Source: Echiichthys vipera | Lineage: Eukaryota; Chordata; Actinopteri; Perciformes; Trachinidae | Length of the DNA: 64,000 bases | Direction: 5' to 3' | NCBI GenBank assembly: GCA_963691815.1 | Contig: OY829666.1 | Span: forward strand, 124,001 to 188,000 | Shown here: piece by piece, positions 19,561 to 32,900 of the stretch | How the letters are laid out: each line of letters begins with the position of its first letter | How positions within the stretch are numbered: the first letter of the stretch is position 1 | The notes under the pieces: model-generated | The model's input: the letters and a program-made list of their open reading frames with translations, nothing else | The model's database searches: none | What the model was told of the DNA's origin: nothing | Translations under genes and position numbers: made by a program

Positions 19561-21810
19561 TTGTGGTGTGTTTCGTCTGTTTATAGTTGTTTTATCACGT
19601 TTTTGTGGTGTTTTCATCCGTTTTTAGTAATATTTGTCACGTTTTTGTTGTGTTTTCATAAGTTTTTAGTCGTTTCATCACGTTTTTGTGGTGTGTTTCG
19701 TCTGTTTTTAGTTGTCTTATCACGTTTTGTGGTGTTTTCATCTGTTTTTAGTCGTTTCATCACGTTTTTGTGGTGTTTCGTCTGTTTTTAGTTGTTTCAT
19801 CACGTTTTGTGGTGTTTTCATCTGATTTTAGTCGTTTCATCACGTTTTTGTTGGTGTTTTCGTCTGTTTTTAGTTGTTTTGTCACGTTTTAGTGGTATTT
19901 TAAACAATTTTTAGTCGTTTCGTCATGTTTCTGTGGAATTTGTCGTCTGTTGTTAGTCGTTTCATCACATTTTTGTGGTGTTTTCGTCTGTTTTTAGTCG
20001 TTTTGCCATGTTTTTGTGGTGTTTTGCGTCTGTTTTAAGTCGTTTCATCTCATATTTGTGGTGTTTTCGTCTGTTTTAGTCGTTTCATCACGTTTTTGTG
20101 GTGTTTTGATATGTTTTTAGTTGTTCTGTCATGTTTTTGTGGAGTTTTGCGTCTGTTTTCAGTCGTTTCATCATGTTTTGTGGTGTTTTCGTCTGTTTTT
20201 AGTTGTTTTGTCACATTTTTGTGGTGTTTTCATCTGTTTCAAGTCGGTTCATCACGTTTTTGTGGTGTGTTTCGTCTGTTTTTAGTCATTTCATCACGTT
20301 TTTGTGGTGTGTTTCGTCTGTTTTTAGTTGTTTTATCATATTTTTGTGGTGTTTTGATTTTTGGTTGGTCGTTTTGTCACGTTTTTGTGGTGTTTTCATC
20401 TGTTTTAAGTGGTTTCATCACTTTTTTGTTGTGTTTTCATCGGTTTTTAGTGTTTTTTGCGGTGTCTTGCGTCTGTTTTTAGTCGTTTCATCACGTTTTT
20501 GTGGTGTGTTTCGTCTGTTTATAGTTGTTTTATCACGTTTTTGTGGTGTTTTCATCCGTCTTTAGTCATTTCTGTCACGTTTTTGTGGTGTTTTCATCTG
20601 TTTTTAGTCGTTTCATCACGTTTTTGTGGTGTGTTTCGTCTGTTTTTAGTTGTTTTATCATATTTTTGTGGTGTTTTCATCTGTTTTAGTCGTTTTTGTC
20701 ACCTTTTGTGGTGTTTTCATCTACTTTAGGTAATTTTTGTCACATTTTTGTGGTAATTTCATCCCTTTTTAGTCTTTTTTTCATGTTTTTGTAGTGTTTT
20801 CGTCCGTTTTTAGTCGTTTCATGACGTATTTGTGGTGTTTTCATCTGTTTTTAGTCGTTTCATAATGTTTTTCTGGAGTTTTGCCTCTGTTTTTAGTCGT
20901 TTTGTCATGTTTTTGTGGAGTCTTGGTCTGTTTGTAGTCGTTTTGTCAGGTTTTTTGGTGTTTTCATCTGTTTTTAGTCTTTTCATCACGTTTTTGTTGA
21001 GTTTTGCCTCTGTTTTTAGTTGTTTCATCACGGTTTAGTAGTGTTTTCATCTGTTTTTAGTCGTTTCATCACGTTTTTGTGGTGTTTTCATCTGTTTTTA
21101 GTCGTATTCGCGGTGTTTTGCGTCTGTTTTTAGTCGTTTCATCACATTTTTGTGGTGTGTTTTGTGTGTTTATAGTTGTTTTATCACGTTTTTGTGGTGT
21201 TTTCATCCGTTTTTAGAATTTTTTTTCACTTTTTTGTGGTGTTTTCATCAGTTTTTAGTCGTTTCATCACGTTTTTGTGGTGTGTTTCGTCTGTTTTTAG
21301 TTGTCTTATCACGTTTTGTGGTGTTTTCATCTGTTTTTAGTCGTTTCATCACGTTTTTGTGGTGTTTTGTCTGTTTTTAATTGTTTCATCAAGTTTTGTG
21401 GTGTTTTCAACTGTTTTTAGTCTTTCATCACGTTTTTGTGGTGTTTTCATCTGTTTCAAGTCATTTTTGTCATGTATTTGTGGTGTTTTCATCTGTTTTA
21501 AGTCGTTTCATAACGTATTTGTGGTGTTTTCGTCTGATTTTAGTCGTTTCATCACGTTTTTGTTGGTGTTTTCGTCTGTTTTTAGTCGTTTTGTCACATT
21601 TTTGTGGTGTTTTCATCTGTTTCAAGTCGGTTCATCACGTTTTTGTGGTGTTTTCATCTGTTTTAAGTGGTTTCATAACTTTTTTGTGGTGTTTTCATCG
21701 GTTTTTAGTGTTTTTTGCGGTGTCTTGCGTCTGTTTTTAGCCGTTTCATCACGTTTTTGTGGTGTGTTTCGTCTGTTTATAGTTTTTATCACGTTTTTGT
21801 GGTGTTTTCA
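19561..21810. repeat. Higher-order block, partner of 43993-46242
   Basis: Variant monomers match at a constant 24,432-bp offset, including the unusual GTTTTGATTTTTGGTTGGTCG (20349 and 44781), CATCTACTTTAGG (20719 and 45151) and CACCTTTTGTGG (20700 and 45132). Identity stops at about 21810, where one copy reads CATTTGTTT and the other CATCCGTCT. Confidence 0.85.
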
Positions 21811-24800
21811 TTTGTTTTTAGTCGTTTTGTCATGTTTTTGTGGAGTTTTGCGTCTGTTTTCAGTCGTTTTATCATGTTTTGTGGAGTTTTGCGTCTGTTT
21901 TTAGTCGTTTCATCACTTTTTTGTGGTGTTTTCGTCTGTTTTTTTTTGTTTTATCATATTTTTGTGGTGTTTTGATCTTTTTTTGGTTGTTTTGTCATGT
22001 TTTTGTGGTGTTTTCATCCGTTTTTAGTCGTTTTGTCATGTTTTTGGTGGTGTTTTCGTCTGTTTTTAGTCGTTTCATCACGTTTTTGTGGTGTTTTCAT
22101 CCGTGTTTAGTCGTTTTTATAATGTTTTTGTGGAGTTTTGCGTCTGTTTTTAGTTGTTTTGTCATGTTTTTGTGGTGTTGTCTGTTTTTAATCGTTTTGT
22201 CACGTTTTAGTGGTGTTTTCATCTGTTTTTAGTCGTTTTGTCATGTTCCTTTGGAGTTTTGCGTCTGTTTTTAGTCTATTCATCATGTTTTTGTGGAGTT
22301 TTGCGTCTGTTTTTAGTCGTTTCATCACGTTTTTGTGGTGTTTTCGTCTTTTTTTAGTTGTTTTATCATGTATTTGTGGTGTTTTAATCTGTTTTTAGAC
22401 GTTTCATCACGTTTTTGCGCAGTTTTCATCTGTTTTTAGTCTTTTTGTCACATTTTTGTGGTGTCTTGCGTCTGTTTTTAGTCGTTTCATAATGTTTTTG
22501 TGGAGTTTTGCGTCTGTTTTTAGTTGTTTTGTCATGTTTTTGTGGAGTCTTGGTCTGTTTGTAGTTGTTTTGTCAGGTTTTTTTGGTGTTTTCATCTGTT
22601 TTTAGTCGTCTCATCACGTTTTTGTTGAGTTTTGCCTCTGTTTTTAGTTGTTTCATCACGGTTTAGTGGTGTTTTCATCTGTTTTTAGTCGTTTCATCAC
22701 GTTTTTGTGGTGTTTTCATCTGTTTTTAGTCGTATTTGCGGCGTCTTGCGTCTGTTTTTAGTCGTTTCATCACATTTTTGTGGTGTGTTTCGTCTGTTTA
22801 TAGTTGTTTTATCACGTTTTTGTGGTGTTTTCATCCGTTTTTAGTAATTTTTGTCACGTTTTTGTTGTGTTTCCACAAGTTTTTAGTCGTTTCATCACGT
22901 TTTTGTGGTGTGTTTCGTCTGTTTTTAGTTGTCTTATCACGTTTTGTGGTGTTTTCATCTGTTTTTAGTCGTTTCATCACGTTTTTGTGGTGTTTTCATC
23001 AGTTTTTAGTCGTTTCATCACGTTTTTGTGGTGTTTTGATATGTTTTTAGACGTTTCATCACGTTTTTGCGCAGTTTTCATCTGTTTTTTGTCTTTTTGT
23101 CACATTTTTGTGGTGTCTTGCGTCTGTTTTTAGTCGTTTCATCACGTTTTTGTGGTGTTTTCATCTGTTTTTAGTCATTTTTGTCATGTTTTTGTGGTGT
23201 TTTCATCTGTTTTTAGTCGTTTCATCACGTTTTTGTGGTGTTTTCATCTGTTTTTAGTCATTTTTGTCATGTTTTTGTGGTGTTTTCATCTGTTTTAAGT
23301 CGTTTCATAACGTATTTGTGGTGTTTTCGTCTGATTTTAATCGTTTCATCACGTTTTTGTTGGTGTTTTCGTCTGTTTCTTAGTCGTTTTGTCACGTTTT
23401 AGTGGAATTTTTAACAGTTTTTAGTCGTTTTGTCATGTTTCTGTAGTGTTTTCGTCTGTTTTTAGTAGTTTCATCACGTTTTTGTGGTGTTTTCATTTGT
23501 TTTTAGTCGTTTTGTCATGTTTTTGTGGAGTTTTGCGTCTGTTTTCAGTCGTTTTATCATGTTTTGTGGAGTTTTGCGTCTGTTTTTAGTCGTTTCATCA
23601 CTTTTTTGTGGTGTTTTCGTCTGTTTTTTTTTGTTTTATCATATTTTTGTGGTGTTTTGATCTTTTTTTGGTTGTTTTGTCATGTTTTTGTGGTGTTTTC
23701 ATCCGTTTTTAGTCGTTTTGTCATGTTTTTGGTGGTGTTTTCGTCTGTTTTTAGTCGTTTCATCACGTTTTTGTGGTGTTTTCATCCGTGTTTAGTCGTT
23801 TTTATAATGTTTTTGTGGAGTTTTGCGTCTGTTTTTAGTTGTTTTGTCATGTTTTTGTGGTGTTGTCTGTTTTTAATCGTTTTGTCACGTTTTAGTGGTG
23901 TTTTCCATCTGTTTTTAGTCGTTTTGTCATGTTCCTTTGGAGTTTTGCTTCTGTTTTTAGTCTATTCATCATGTTTTTGTGGAGTTTTGCGTCTGTTTTT
24001 AGTCGTTTCATCACGTTTTTGTGGTGTTTTCGTCTTTTTTTAGTTGTTTTATCATGTATTTGTGGTGTTTTAATCTGTTTTTAGACGTTTCATCACGTTT
24101 TTGCGCAGTTTTCATCTGTTTTTAGTCTTTTTGTCACATTTTTGTGGTGTCTTGCGTCTGTTTTTAGTCGTTTCATAATGTTTTTGTGGAGTTTTGCGTC
24201 TGTTTTTAGTCGTTTTGTCATGTTTTTGTGGAGTCTTGGTCTGTTTGTAGTTGTTTTGTCAGGTTTTTTTGGTGTTTTCATCTGTTTTTAGTCGTCTCAT
24301 CACGTTTTTGTTGAGTTTTGCCTCTGTTTTTAGTTGTTTCATCACGGTTTAGTGGTGTTTTCATCTGTTTTTAGTCGTTTCATCACGTTTTTGTGGTGTT
24401 TTCATCTGGTTTTAGTCGTATTTGCGGCGTCTTGCGTCTGTTTTTAGTCGTTTCATCACATTTTTGTGGTGTGTTTCGTCTGTTTATAGTTGTTTTATCA
24501 CGTTTTTGTGGTGTTTTCATCCGTTTTTAGTAATTTTTGTCACGTTTTTGTTGTGTTTCCATAAGTTTTTAGTCGTTTCATCACGTTTTTGTGGTGTGTT
24601 TCGTCTGTTTTTAGTTGTCTTATCACGTTTTGTGGTGTTTTCATCTGTTTTTAGTCGTTTCATCACGTTTTTGTGGTGTTTCGTCTGTTTTTAGTTGTTT
24701 CATCACGTTTTGTGGTGTTTTCATCTGATTTTAGTCGTTTCATCACGTTTTGTGGTGTTTCATCTGTTTTTAGTCGTTTCATCACGTTTTTGTGGTGTTT

Positions 24801-26919
24801 TCATCTGTTTTAAGTCATTTTTGTCATGTATTTGTGGTATTTTCATCTGTTTTAAGTCGTTTCATAACGTATTTGTGGTGTTTTCGTCTGATTTTAGTCG
24901 TTTCATCACGTTTTTGTTGGTGTTTTCGTCTGTTTTTAGTCGTTTTTCATGTTTTTGTTGGGTTTTTTCGTCTGTTTTTAGTCGTTTCATCACGTTTTTG
25001 TGGTGTTTTGATATGTTTTTAGACGTTTCATCATGTTTTTGCGCAGTTTTCATCTGTTTTTTGTCTTTTTGTCACATTTTTGTGGTGTCTTGCGTCTGTT
25101 TTTAGTCGTTTCATCACGTTTTTGTGGTGTTTTCATCTGTTTTTTGTCATTTTTGTCATGTTTTTGTGGTAATTTCATCTGTTTTTAGTCGTTTCATCAC
25201 GTTTTTGTGGTGTTTTCATCTGTTTTTAGTCATTTTTGTCATGTTTTTGTGGTGTTTTCATCTGTTTTAAGTCGTTTCATAACGTATTTGTGGTGTTTTC
25301 GTCTGATTTTAATCGTTTCATCACGTTTTTGTTGGTGTTTTCGTCTGTTTCTTAGTCGTTTTGTCACGTTTTAGTGGAATTTTTAACAGTTTTTAGTCGT
25401 TTTGTCATGTTTCTGTAGTGTTTTCGTCTGTTTTTAGTAGTTTCATCACGTTTTTGTGGTGTTTTCATTTGTTTTTAGTCGTTTTGTCATGTTTTTGTGG
25501 TGTTTTCGTCTGTTTTCTTTTGTTTTATCATATTTTTGTGGTGTTTTGATCTTTTTTTGGTTGTTTTGTCATGTTTTTGTGGTGTTTTCATCCGTTTTTA
25601 GTTGTTTTGTCATGTTTTTGGTGGTGTTTTCGTCTGTTTTTAGTCGTTTCATCACGTTTTTGTGGTGTTTTCATCCGTGTTTAGTCGTTTTTATAATGTT
25701 TTTGTGGAGTTTTGCGTCTGTTTTTAGTTGTTTTGTCATGTTTTTGTGGTGTTGTCTGTTTTTAATCGTTTTTTCACGTTTTAGTGGTGTTTTCATCTGT
25801 TTTTAGTCGTTTTGTCATGTTCCTTTGTAGTTTTGCGTCTGTTTTTAGTCTATTCATCATGTTTTTGTGGAGTTTTGCGTCTGTTTTTAGTCGTTTCATC
25901 ACGTTTTTGTGGTGTTTTCGTCTTTTCTTAGTTGTTTTATCATGTATTTGTGGTGTTTTAATCTGTTTTTAGACGTTTCATCACGTTTTTGCGCAGTTTT
26001 CATCTGTTTTTAGTCTTTTTGTCACATTTTTGTGGTGTCTTGCGTCTGTTTTTAGTCGTTTCATAATGTTTTTGTGGAGTTTTGCGTCTGTTTTTAGTCG
26101 TTTTGTCATGTTTTTGTGGAGTCTTGGTCTGTTTGTAGTTGTTTTGTCAGGTTTTTTTGGTGTTTTCATCTGTTTTTAGTCGTCTCATCACGTTTTTGTT
26201 GAGTTTTGCCTCTGTTTTTAGTTGTTTCATCACGGTTTAGTGGTGTTTTCATCTGTTTTTAGTCGTTTCATCACGTTTTTGTGGTGTTTTCATCTGTTTT
26301 TAGTCGTATTTGCGGCGTCTTGCGTCTGTTTTTAGTCGTTTCATCACATTTTTGTGGTGTGTTTCGTCTGTTTATAGTTGTTTTATCACGTTTTTGTGGT
26401 GTTTTCATCCGTTTTTAGTAATTTTTGTCACGTTTTTGTTGTGTTTCCATAAGTTTTTAGTCGTTTCATCACGTTTTTGTGGTGTGTTTCGTCTGTTTTT
26501 AGTTGTCTTATCACGTTTTGTGGTGTTTTCATCTGTTTTTAGTCGTTTCATCACGTTTTTGTGGTGTTTCGTCTGTTTTTAGTTGTTTCATCACGTTTTG
26601 TGGTGTTTTCATCTGATTTTAGTCGTTTCATCACGTTTTTGTTGATGTTTTCGTCTGTTTTTATTCGTTTTGTCACGTTTTAGTGGTATTTTAAACAGTT
26701 TTTAGTCGTTTCATCACGTTTTTGTGGTGTTTCGTCTGTTTTTAGTTGTTTCATCAAGTTTTGTGGTGTTTTCATCTGTTTTAAGTCATTTTTGTCATGT
26801 ATTTGTGGTGTTTTCATCTGTTTTAAGGCGTTTCATAACGTATTTGTGGTGTTTTCGTCTGATTTTAGTCGTTTCATCACGTTTTTGTTGGTGTTTTCGT
26901 CTGTTTTTAGTCGTTTTGT
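21811..26919. repeat. Array section with 1.69-kb and 1.89-kb higher-order units
   Basis: Landmarks such as the GCGCAGTTTTCATC monomer and the 32-bp TTTGCGGCGTC monomer recur here at spacings of 1,686 bp (22407 to 24093) and 1,888 bp (24093 to 25981), then 1,638 bp into the next block. Spacings differ by roughly whole numbers of monomers. Confidence 0.7.
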
Positions 26920-29900
26920 CACGTTTTAGTGGAATTTTTAACAGTTTTTAGTCGTTTTGTCATGTTTCTGTAGTGTTTTCGTCTGTTTTTAGTAGTTTCA
27001 TCACGTTTTTGTGGTGTTTTCATTTGTTTTTAGTCGTTTTGTCATGTTTTTGTGGAGTTTTGCGTCTGTTTTCAGTCGTTTTATCATGTTTTGTGGAGTT
27101 TTGCGTCTGTTTTTAGTCGTTTCATCACTTTTTTGTGGTGTTTTCGTCTGTTTTTTTTTGTTTTATCATATTTTTGTGGTGTTTTGATCTTTTTTTGGTT
27201 GTTTTGTCATGTTTTTGTGGTGTTTTCATCCGTTTTTAGTCGTTTTGTCATGTTTTTGGTGGTGTTTTCGTCTGTTTTTAGTCGTTTCATCACGTTTTTG
27301 TGGTGTTTTCATCCGTGTTTAGTCGTTTTTATAATGTTTTTGTGGAGTTTTGCGTCTGTTTTTAGTTGTTTTGTCATGTTTTTGTGGTGTTGTCTGTTTT
27401 TAATCGTTTTGTCACGTTTTAGTGGTGTTTTCATCTGTTTTTAGTCGTTTTGTCATGTTCCTTTGTAGTTTTGCGTCTGTTTTTAGTCTATTCATCATGT
27501 TTTTGTGGAGTTTTGCGTCTGTTTTTAGTCGTTTCATCACGTTTTTGTGGTGTTTTCGTCTTTTTTTAGTTGTTTTATCATGTATTTGTGGTGTTTTAAT
27601 CTGTTTTTAGACGTTTCATCACGTTTTTGCGCAGTTTTCATCTGTTTTTAGTCTTTTTGTCACATTTTTGTGGTGTCTTGCGTCTGTTTTTAGTCGTTTC
27701 ATAATGTTTTTGTGGAGTTTTGCGTCTGTTTTTAGTCGTTTTGTCATGTTTTTGTGGAGTCTTGGTCTGTTTGTAGTTGTTTTGTCAGGTTTTTTTGGTG
27801 TTTTCATCTGTTTTTAGTCGTCTCATCACGTTTTTGTTGAGTTTTGCCTCTGTTTTTAGTTGTTTCATCACGGTTTAGTGGTGTTTTCATCTGTTTTTAG
27901 TCGTTTCATCACGTTTTTGTGGTGTTTTCATCTGTTTTTAGTCGTATTTGCGGCGTCTTGCGTCTGTTTTTAGTCGTTTCATCACATTTTTGTGGTGTGT
28001 TTCGTCTGTTTATAGTTGTTTTATCACGTTTTTGTGGTGTTTTCATCCGTTTTTAGTAATTTTTGTCACGTTTTTGTTGTGTTTCCATAAGTTTTTAGTC
28101 GTTTCATCACGTTTTTGTGGTGTGTTTCGTCTGTTTTTAGTTGTCTTATCACGTTTTGTGGTGTTTTCATCTGTTTTTAGTCGTTTCATCACGTTTTTGT
28201 GGTGTTTCGTCTGTTTTTAGTTGTTTCATCACGTTTTGTGGTGTTTTCATCTGATTTTAGTCGTTTCATCACGTTTTTGTTGATGTTTTCGTCTGTTTTT
28301 ATTCGTTTTGTCACGTTTTAGTGGTATTTTAAACAGTTTTTAGTCGTTTCATCACGTTTTTGTGGTGTTTCGTCTGTTTTTAGTTGTTTCATCAAGTTTT
28401 GTGGTGTTTTCATCTGTTTTAAGTCATTTTTGTCATGTATTTGTGGTGTTTTCATCTGTTTTAAGGCGTTTCATAACGTATTTGTGGTGTTTTCGTCTGA
28501 TTTTAGTCGTTTCATCACGTTTTTGTTGGTGTTTTCGTCTGTTTTTAGTCGTTTTGTCACGTTTTAGTGGTATTTTAAACTGTTTTTAGTCGTTTCGTCA
28601 TGTTTCTGTGGAATTTGTCGTCTGTTGTTAGTCGTTTCATCACGTTTTTGTGGTGTTTTCGTCTGTTTTTAGTCGTTTCATCACGTTTTTGTGGTGTTTT
28701 GATATGTTTTAGTCGTTTTTCATGTTTTTGTGGGTTTTTTTCGTCTGTTTTGAGTCGTTTCATCACACATTTGTGTTGTTTTCATCTGTTTTTAGGAGTT
28801 TCATCACGTTTTTGTGGTGTTTTGGTATGTTTTTAGACGTTTCATCACGTTTTTGCGCAGTTTTCATCTGTTTTTTGTCTTTTTGTCACATTTTTGTGGT
28901 GTCTTGCGTCTGTTTTTAGTCGTTTCATCACGTTTTTGTGGTGTTTTCATCTGTTTTTAGTCATTTTTGTCATGTTTTTGTGGTGTTTTCATCTGTTTTT
29001 AGTTGTTTCATCACGTTTTTGTGGTGTTTTCATCTGTTTTTAGTCATTTTTGTCATGTTTTTGTGGTGTTTTCATCTGTTTTAAGTCGTTTCATAACGTA
29101 TTTGTGGTGTTTTCGTCTGAATTTAGTCGTTTCATCACGTTTTTGTTGGTGTTTTCGTCTGTTTCTTAGTCGTTTTGTCACGTTTTAGTGGAATTTTTAA
29201 CAGTTTTTAGTCGTTTTGTCATGTTTCTGTGGTGTTTTTCGTCTGTTTTAAGTCGTTTCATCACATATTTGTAGTGTTTTCGTCTGTTTTTAGTCGTTTC
29301 ATCACGTCTTTGTGGTGTTTTGATATGTTTTTAGTTGTTTTGTCATGTTTTTGTGGTGTTTTCATTTGTTTTTAGTCGTTTTGTCATGTTTTTGTGGAGT
29401 TTTGCGTCTGTTTACAGTCGTTTCATCATGTTTTGTGGAGTTTTGCGTCTGTTTTTAGTCGTTTCATCACTTTTTTGTGGTGTTTTCGTCTGTTTTTATT
29501 TGTTTTATCATATTTTTGTGGTGTTTTGATCTTTTTTTGGTCGTTTTGTCATGTTTTTGTGGTGTTTTAATCTGTTTTTAGACGTTTCATCACGTTTTTG
29601 CGCAGTTTTCATCTGTTTTTAGTCTTTTTGTCACATTTTTGTGGTGTCTTGCGTCTGTTTTTAGTCGTTTCATAATGTTTTTGTGGAGTTTTGCGCCTGT
29701 TTTTAGTCGTTTTGTCATGTTTTTGTGGAGTCTTGGTCTGTTTGTAGTCGTTTTGTCAGGTTTTTTTGGTGTTTTCATCTGTTTTTAGTCGTTTCATCAC
29801 GTTTTTGTGGTGTTTTCATCTGTTTTTAGTCGTATTTGCGGTGTCTTGCGTCTGTTTTTAGTCGTTTCATCACATTTTTGTGGTGTGTTTCGTCTGTTTA

Positions 29901-32900
29901 TAGTTGTTTTATCACGTTTTTGTGGTGTTTTCATCCGTTTTTAGTCATTTTTGTCACGTTTTTGTGGTGTTTTCATCAGTTTTTAGTCGTTTCATCACGT
30001 TTTTGTGGTGTGTTTCGTCTGTTTTTAGTTGTCTTATCACGTTTTGTGGTGTTTTCATCTGTTTTTAGTTGTTTCATCACGGTTTAGTGGTGTTTTCATC
30101 TGTTTTTAGTCGTTTCATCACGTTTTTGTGGTGTTTTCATCTGTTTTTAGTCGTATTTGCGGCGTCTTGCGTCTGTTTTTAGTCGTTTCATCACATTTTT
30201 GTGGTGTGTTTCGTCTGTTTATAGTTGTTTTATCACGTTTTTGTGGTGTTTTCATCCGTTTTTAGTAATTTTTGTCACGTTTTTGTTGTGTTTCCATAAG
30301 TTTTTAGTCGTTTCATCACGTTTTTGTGGTGTGTTTCGTCTGTTTTTAGTTGTTTCATCACGTTTTGTGGTGTTTTCATCTGATTTTAGTCGTTTCATCA
30401 CGTTTTTGTTGATGTTTTCGTCTGTTTTTATTCGTTTTGTCACGTTTTAGTGGTATTTTAAACAGTTTTTAGTCGTTTCATCACGTTTTTGTGGTGTTTC
30501 GTCTGTTTTTAGTTGTTTCATCAAGTTTTGTGGTGTTTTCATCTGTTTTAAGTCATTTTTGTCATGTATTTGTGGTGTTTTCATCTGTTTTAAGGCGTTT
30601 CATAACGTATTTGTGGTGTTTTCGTCTGATTTTAGTCGTTTCATCACGTTTTTGTTGGTGTTCTGTCTGTTTTTAGTCGTTTTGTCACGTTTTAGTGGTA
30701 TTTTAAACTGTTTTTAGTCGTTTCGTCATGTTTCTGTGGAATTTGTCGTCTGTTGTTAGTCGTTTAATCACGTTTTTGTGGTGTTTTCGTCTGTTTTTAG
30801 TCGTTTCATCACGTTTTTGTGGTGTTTTGATATGTTTTAGTCGTTTTTCATGTTTTTGTGGGTTTTTTTCGTCTGTTTTGAGTCGTTTCATCACACATTT
30901 GTGTTGTTTTCATCTGTTTTTAGGAGTTTCATCACGTTTTTGTGGTGTTTTGGTATGTTTTTAGACGTTTCATCACGTTTTTGCGCAGTTTTCATCTGTT
31001 TTTTGTCTTTTTGTCACATTTTTGTGTTGTCTTGCGTCTGTTTTTAGTCGTTTCATCACGTTTTTGTGGTGTTTTCATCTGTTTTTAGTCATTTTTGTCA
31101 TGTTTTTGTGGTGTTCTCATCTGTTTTAAGTCGTTTCATAACGTATTTGTGGTGTTTTCGTCTGAATTTAGTCGTTTCATCACGTTTTTGTTGGTGTTTT
31201 CGTCTGTTTCTTAGTCGTTTTGTCACGTTTTAGTGGAATTTTTAACAGTTTTTAGTCGTTTTGTCATGTTTCTGTGGTGTTTTTCGTCTGTTTTAAGTCG
31301 TTTCATCACATATTTGTAGTGTTTTCGTCTGTTTTTAGTCGTTTCATCACGTCTTTGTGGTGTTTTGATATGTTTTTAGTTGTTTTGTCATGTTTTTGTG
31401 GTGTTTTCATTTGTTTTTAGTCGTTTTGTCATGTTTTTGTGGAGTTTTGCGTCTGTTTACAGTCGTTTCATCATGTTTTGTGGAGTTTTGCGTCTGTTTT
31501 TAGTCGTTTCATCACTTTTTTGTGGTGTTTTCGTCTGTTTTTATTTGTTTTATCATATTTTTGTGGTGTTTTGATCTTTTTTTGGTCGTTTTGTCATGTT
31601 TTTGTGGTGTTTTAATCTGTTTTTAGACGTTTCATCACGTTTTTGCGCAGTTTTCATCTGTTTTTAGTCTTTTTGTCACATTTTTGTGGTGTCTTGCGTC
31701 TGTTTTTAGTCGTTTCATAATGTTTTTGTGGAGTTTTGCGCCTGTTTTTAGTCGTTTTGTCATGTTTTTGTGGAGTCTTGGTCTGTTTGTAGTCGTTTTG
31801 TCAGGTTTTTTTGGTGTTTTCATCTGTTTTTAGTCGTTTCATCACGTTTTTGTGGTGTTTTCATCTGTTTTTAGTCGTATTTGCGGTGTCTTGCGTCTGT
31901 TTTTAGTCGTTTCATCACATTTTTGTGGTGTGTTTCGTCTGTTTATAGTTGTTTTATCACGTTTTTGTGGTGTTTTCATCCGTTTTTAGTCATTTTTGTC
32001 ACGTTTTTGTGGTGTTTTCATCAGTTTTTAGTCGTTTCATCACGTTTTTGTGGTGTGTTTCGTCTGTTTTTAGTTGTCTTATCACGTTTTGTGGTGTTTT
32101 CATCTGTTTTTAATCGTTTCATCACGTTTTTGTGGTGTTTCGTCTGTTTTTAGTTGTTTCATCACGTTTTGTGGTGTTTCATCTGTTTTTAGTCGTTTCA
32201 TCACGTTTTTGTGGTGTTTTCATCTGTTTTAAGTCATTTTTGTCATGTATTTGTGGTGTTTTCATCTGTTTTAAGTCGTTTCATAACGTATTTGTGGTGT
32301 TTTCGTCTGATTTTAGTCGTTTCATCACGTTTTTGTTGGTGTTTTCGTCTGTTTTTAGTCGTTTTGTCACGTTTTAGTGGTATTTTAAACAGTTTTTAGT
32401 CGTTTCGTCATGTTTCTGTGGAATTTGTCGTCTGTTGTTAGTCGTTTCATCACGTTTTTGTGGTGTTTTCATCAGTTTTTAGTCGTTTTTCATGTTTTTG
32501 TTGGGTTTTTTCGTCTGTTTTTAGTCGTTTCATCACGTATTTGTGGTGTTTTCATCTGTTTTTAGGAGTTTCATCACGTTTTTGTGGTGTTTTGATATGT
32601 TTTTAGACGTTTCATCACGTTTTTGCGCAGTTTTCATCTGTTTTTTGTCTTTTTGTCACATTTTTGTGGTGTCTTGCGTCTGTTTTTAGTCGTTTCATCA
32701 CGTTTTTGTGGTGTTTTCATCTGTTTTTAGTCATTTTTGTCATGTTTTTGTGGTGTTTTCATCTGTTTTTAGTCGTTTCATCACGTTTTTGTGGTGTTTT
32801 CATCTGTTTTTAGTCATTTTTGTCATGTTTTTGTGGTGTTTTCATCTGTTTTAGGTCGTTTCATAACGTATTTGTGGTGTTTTCGTCTGATTTTAATCGT

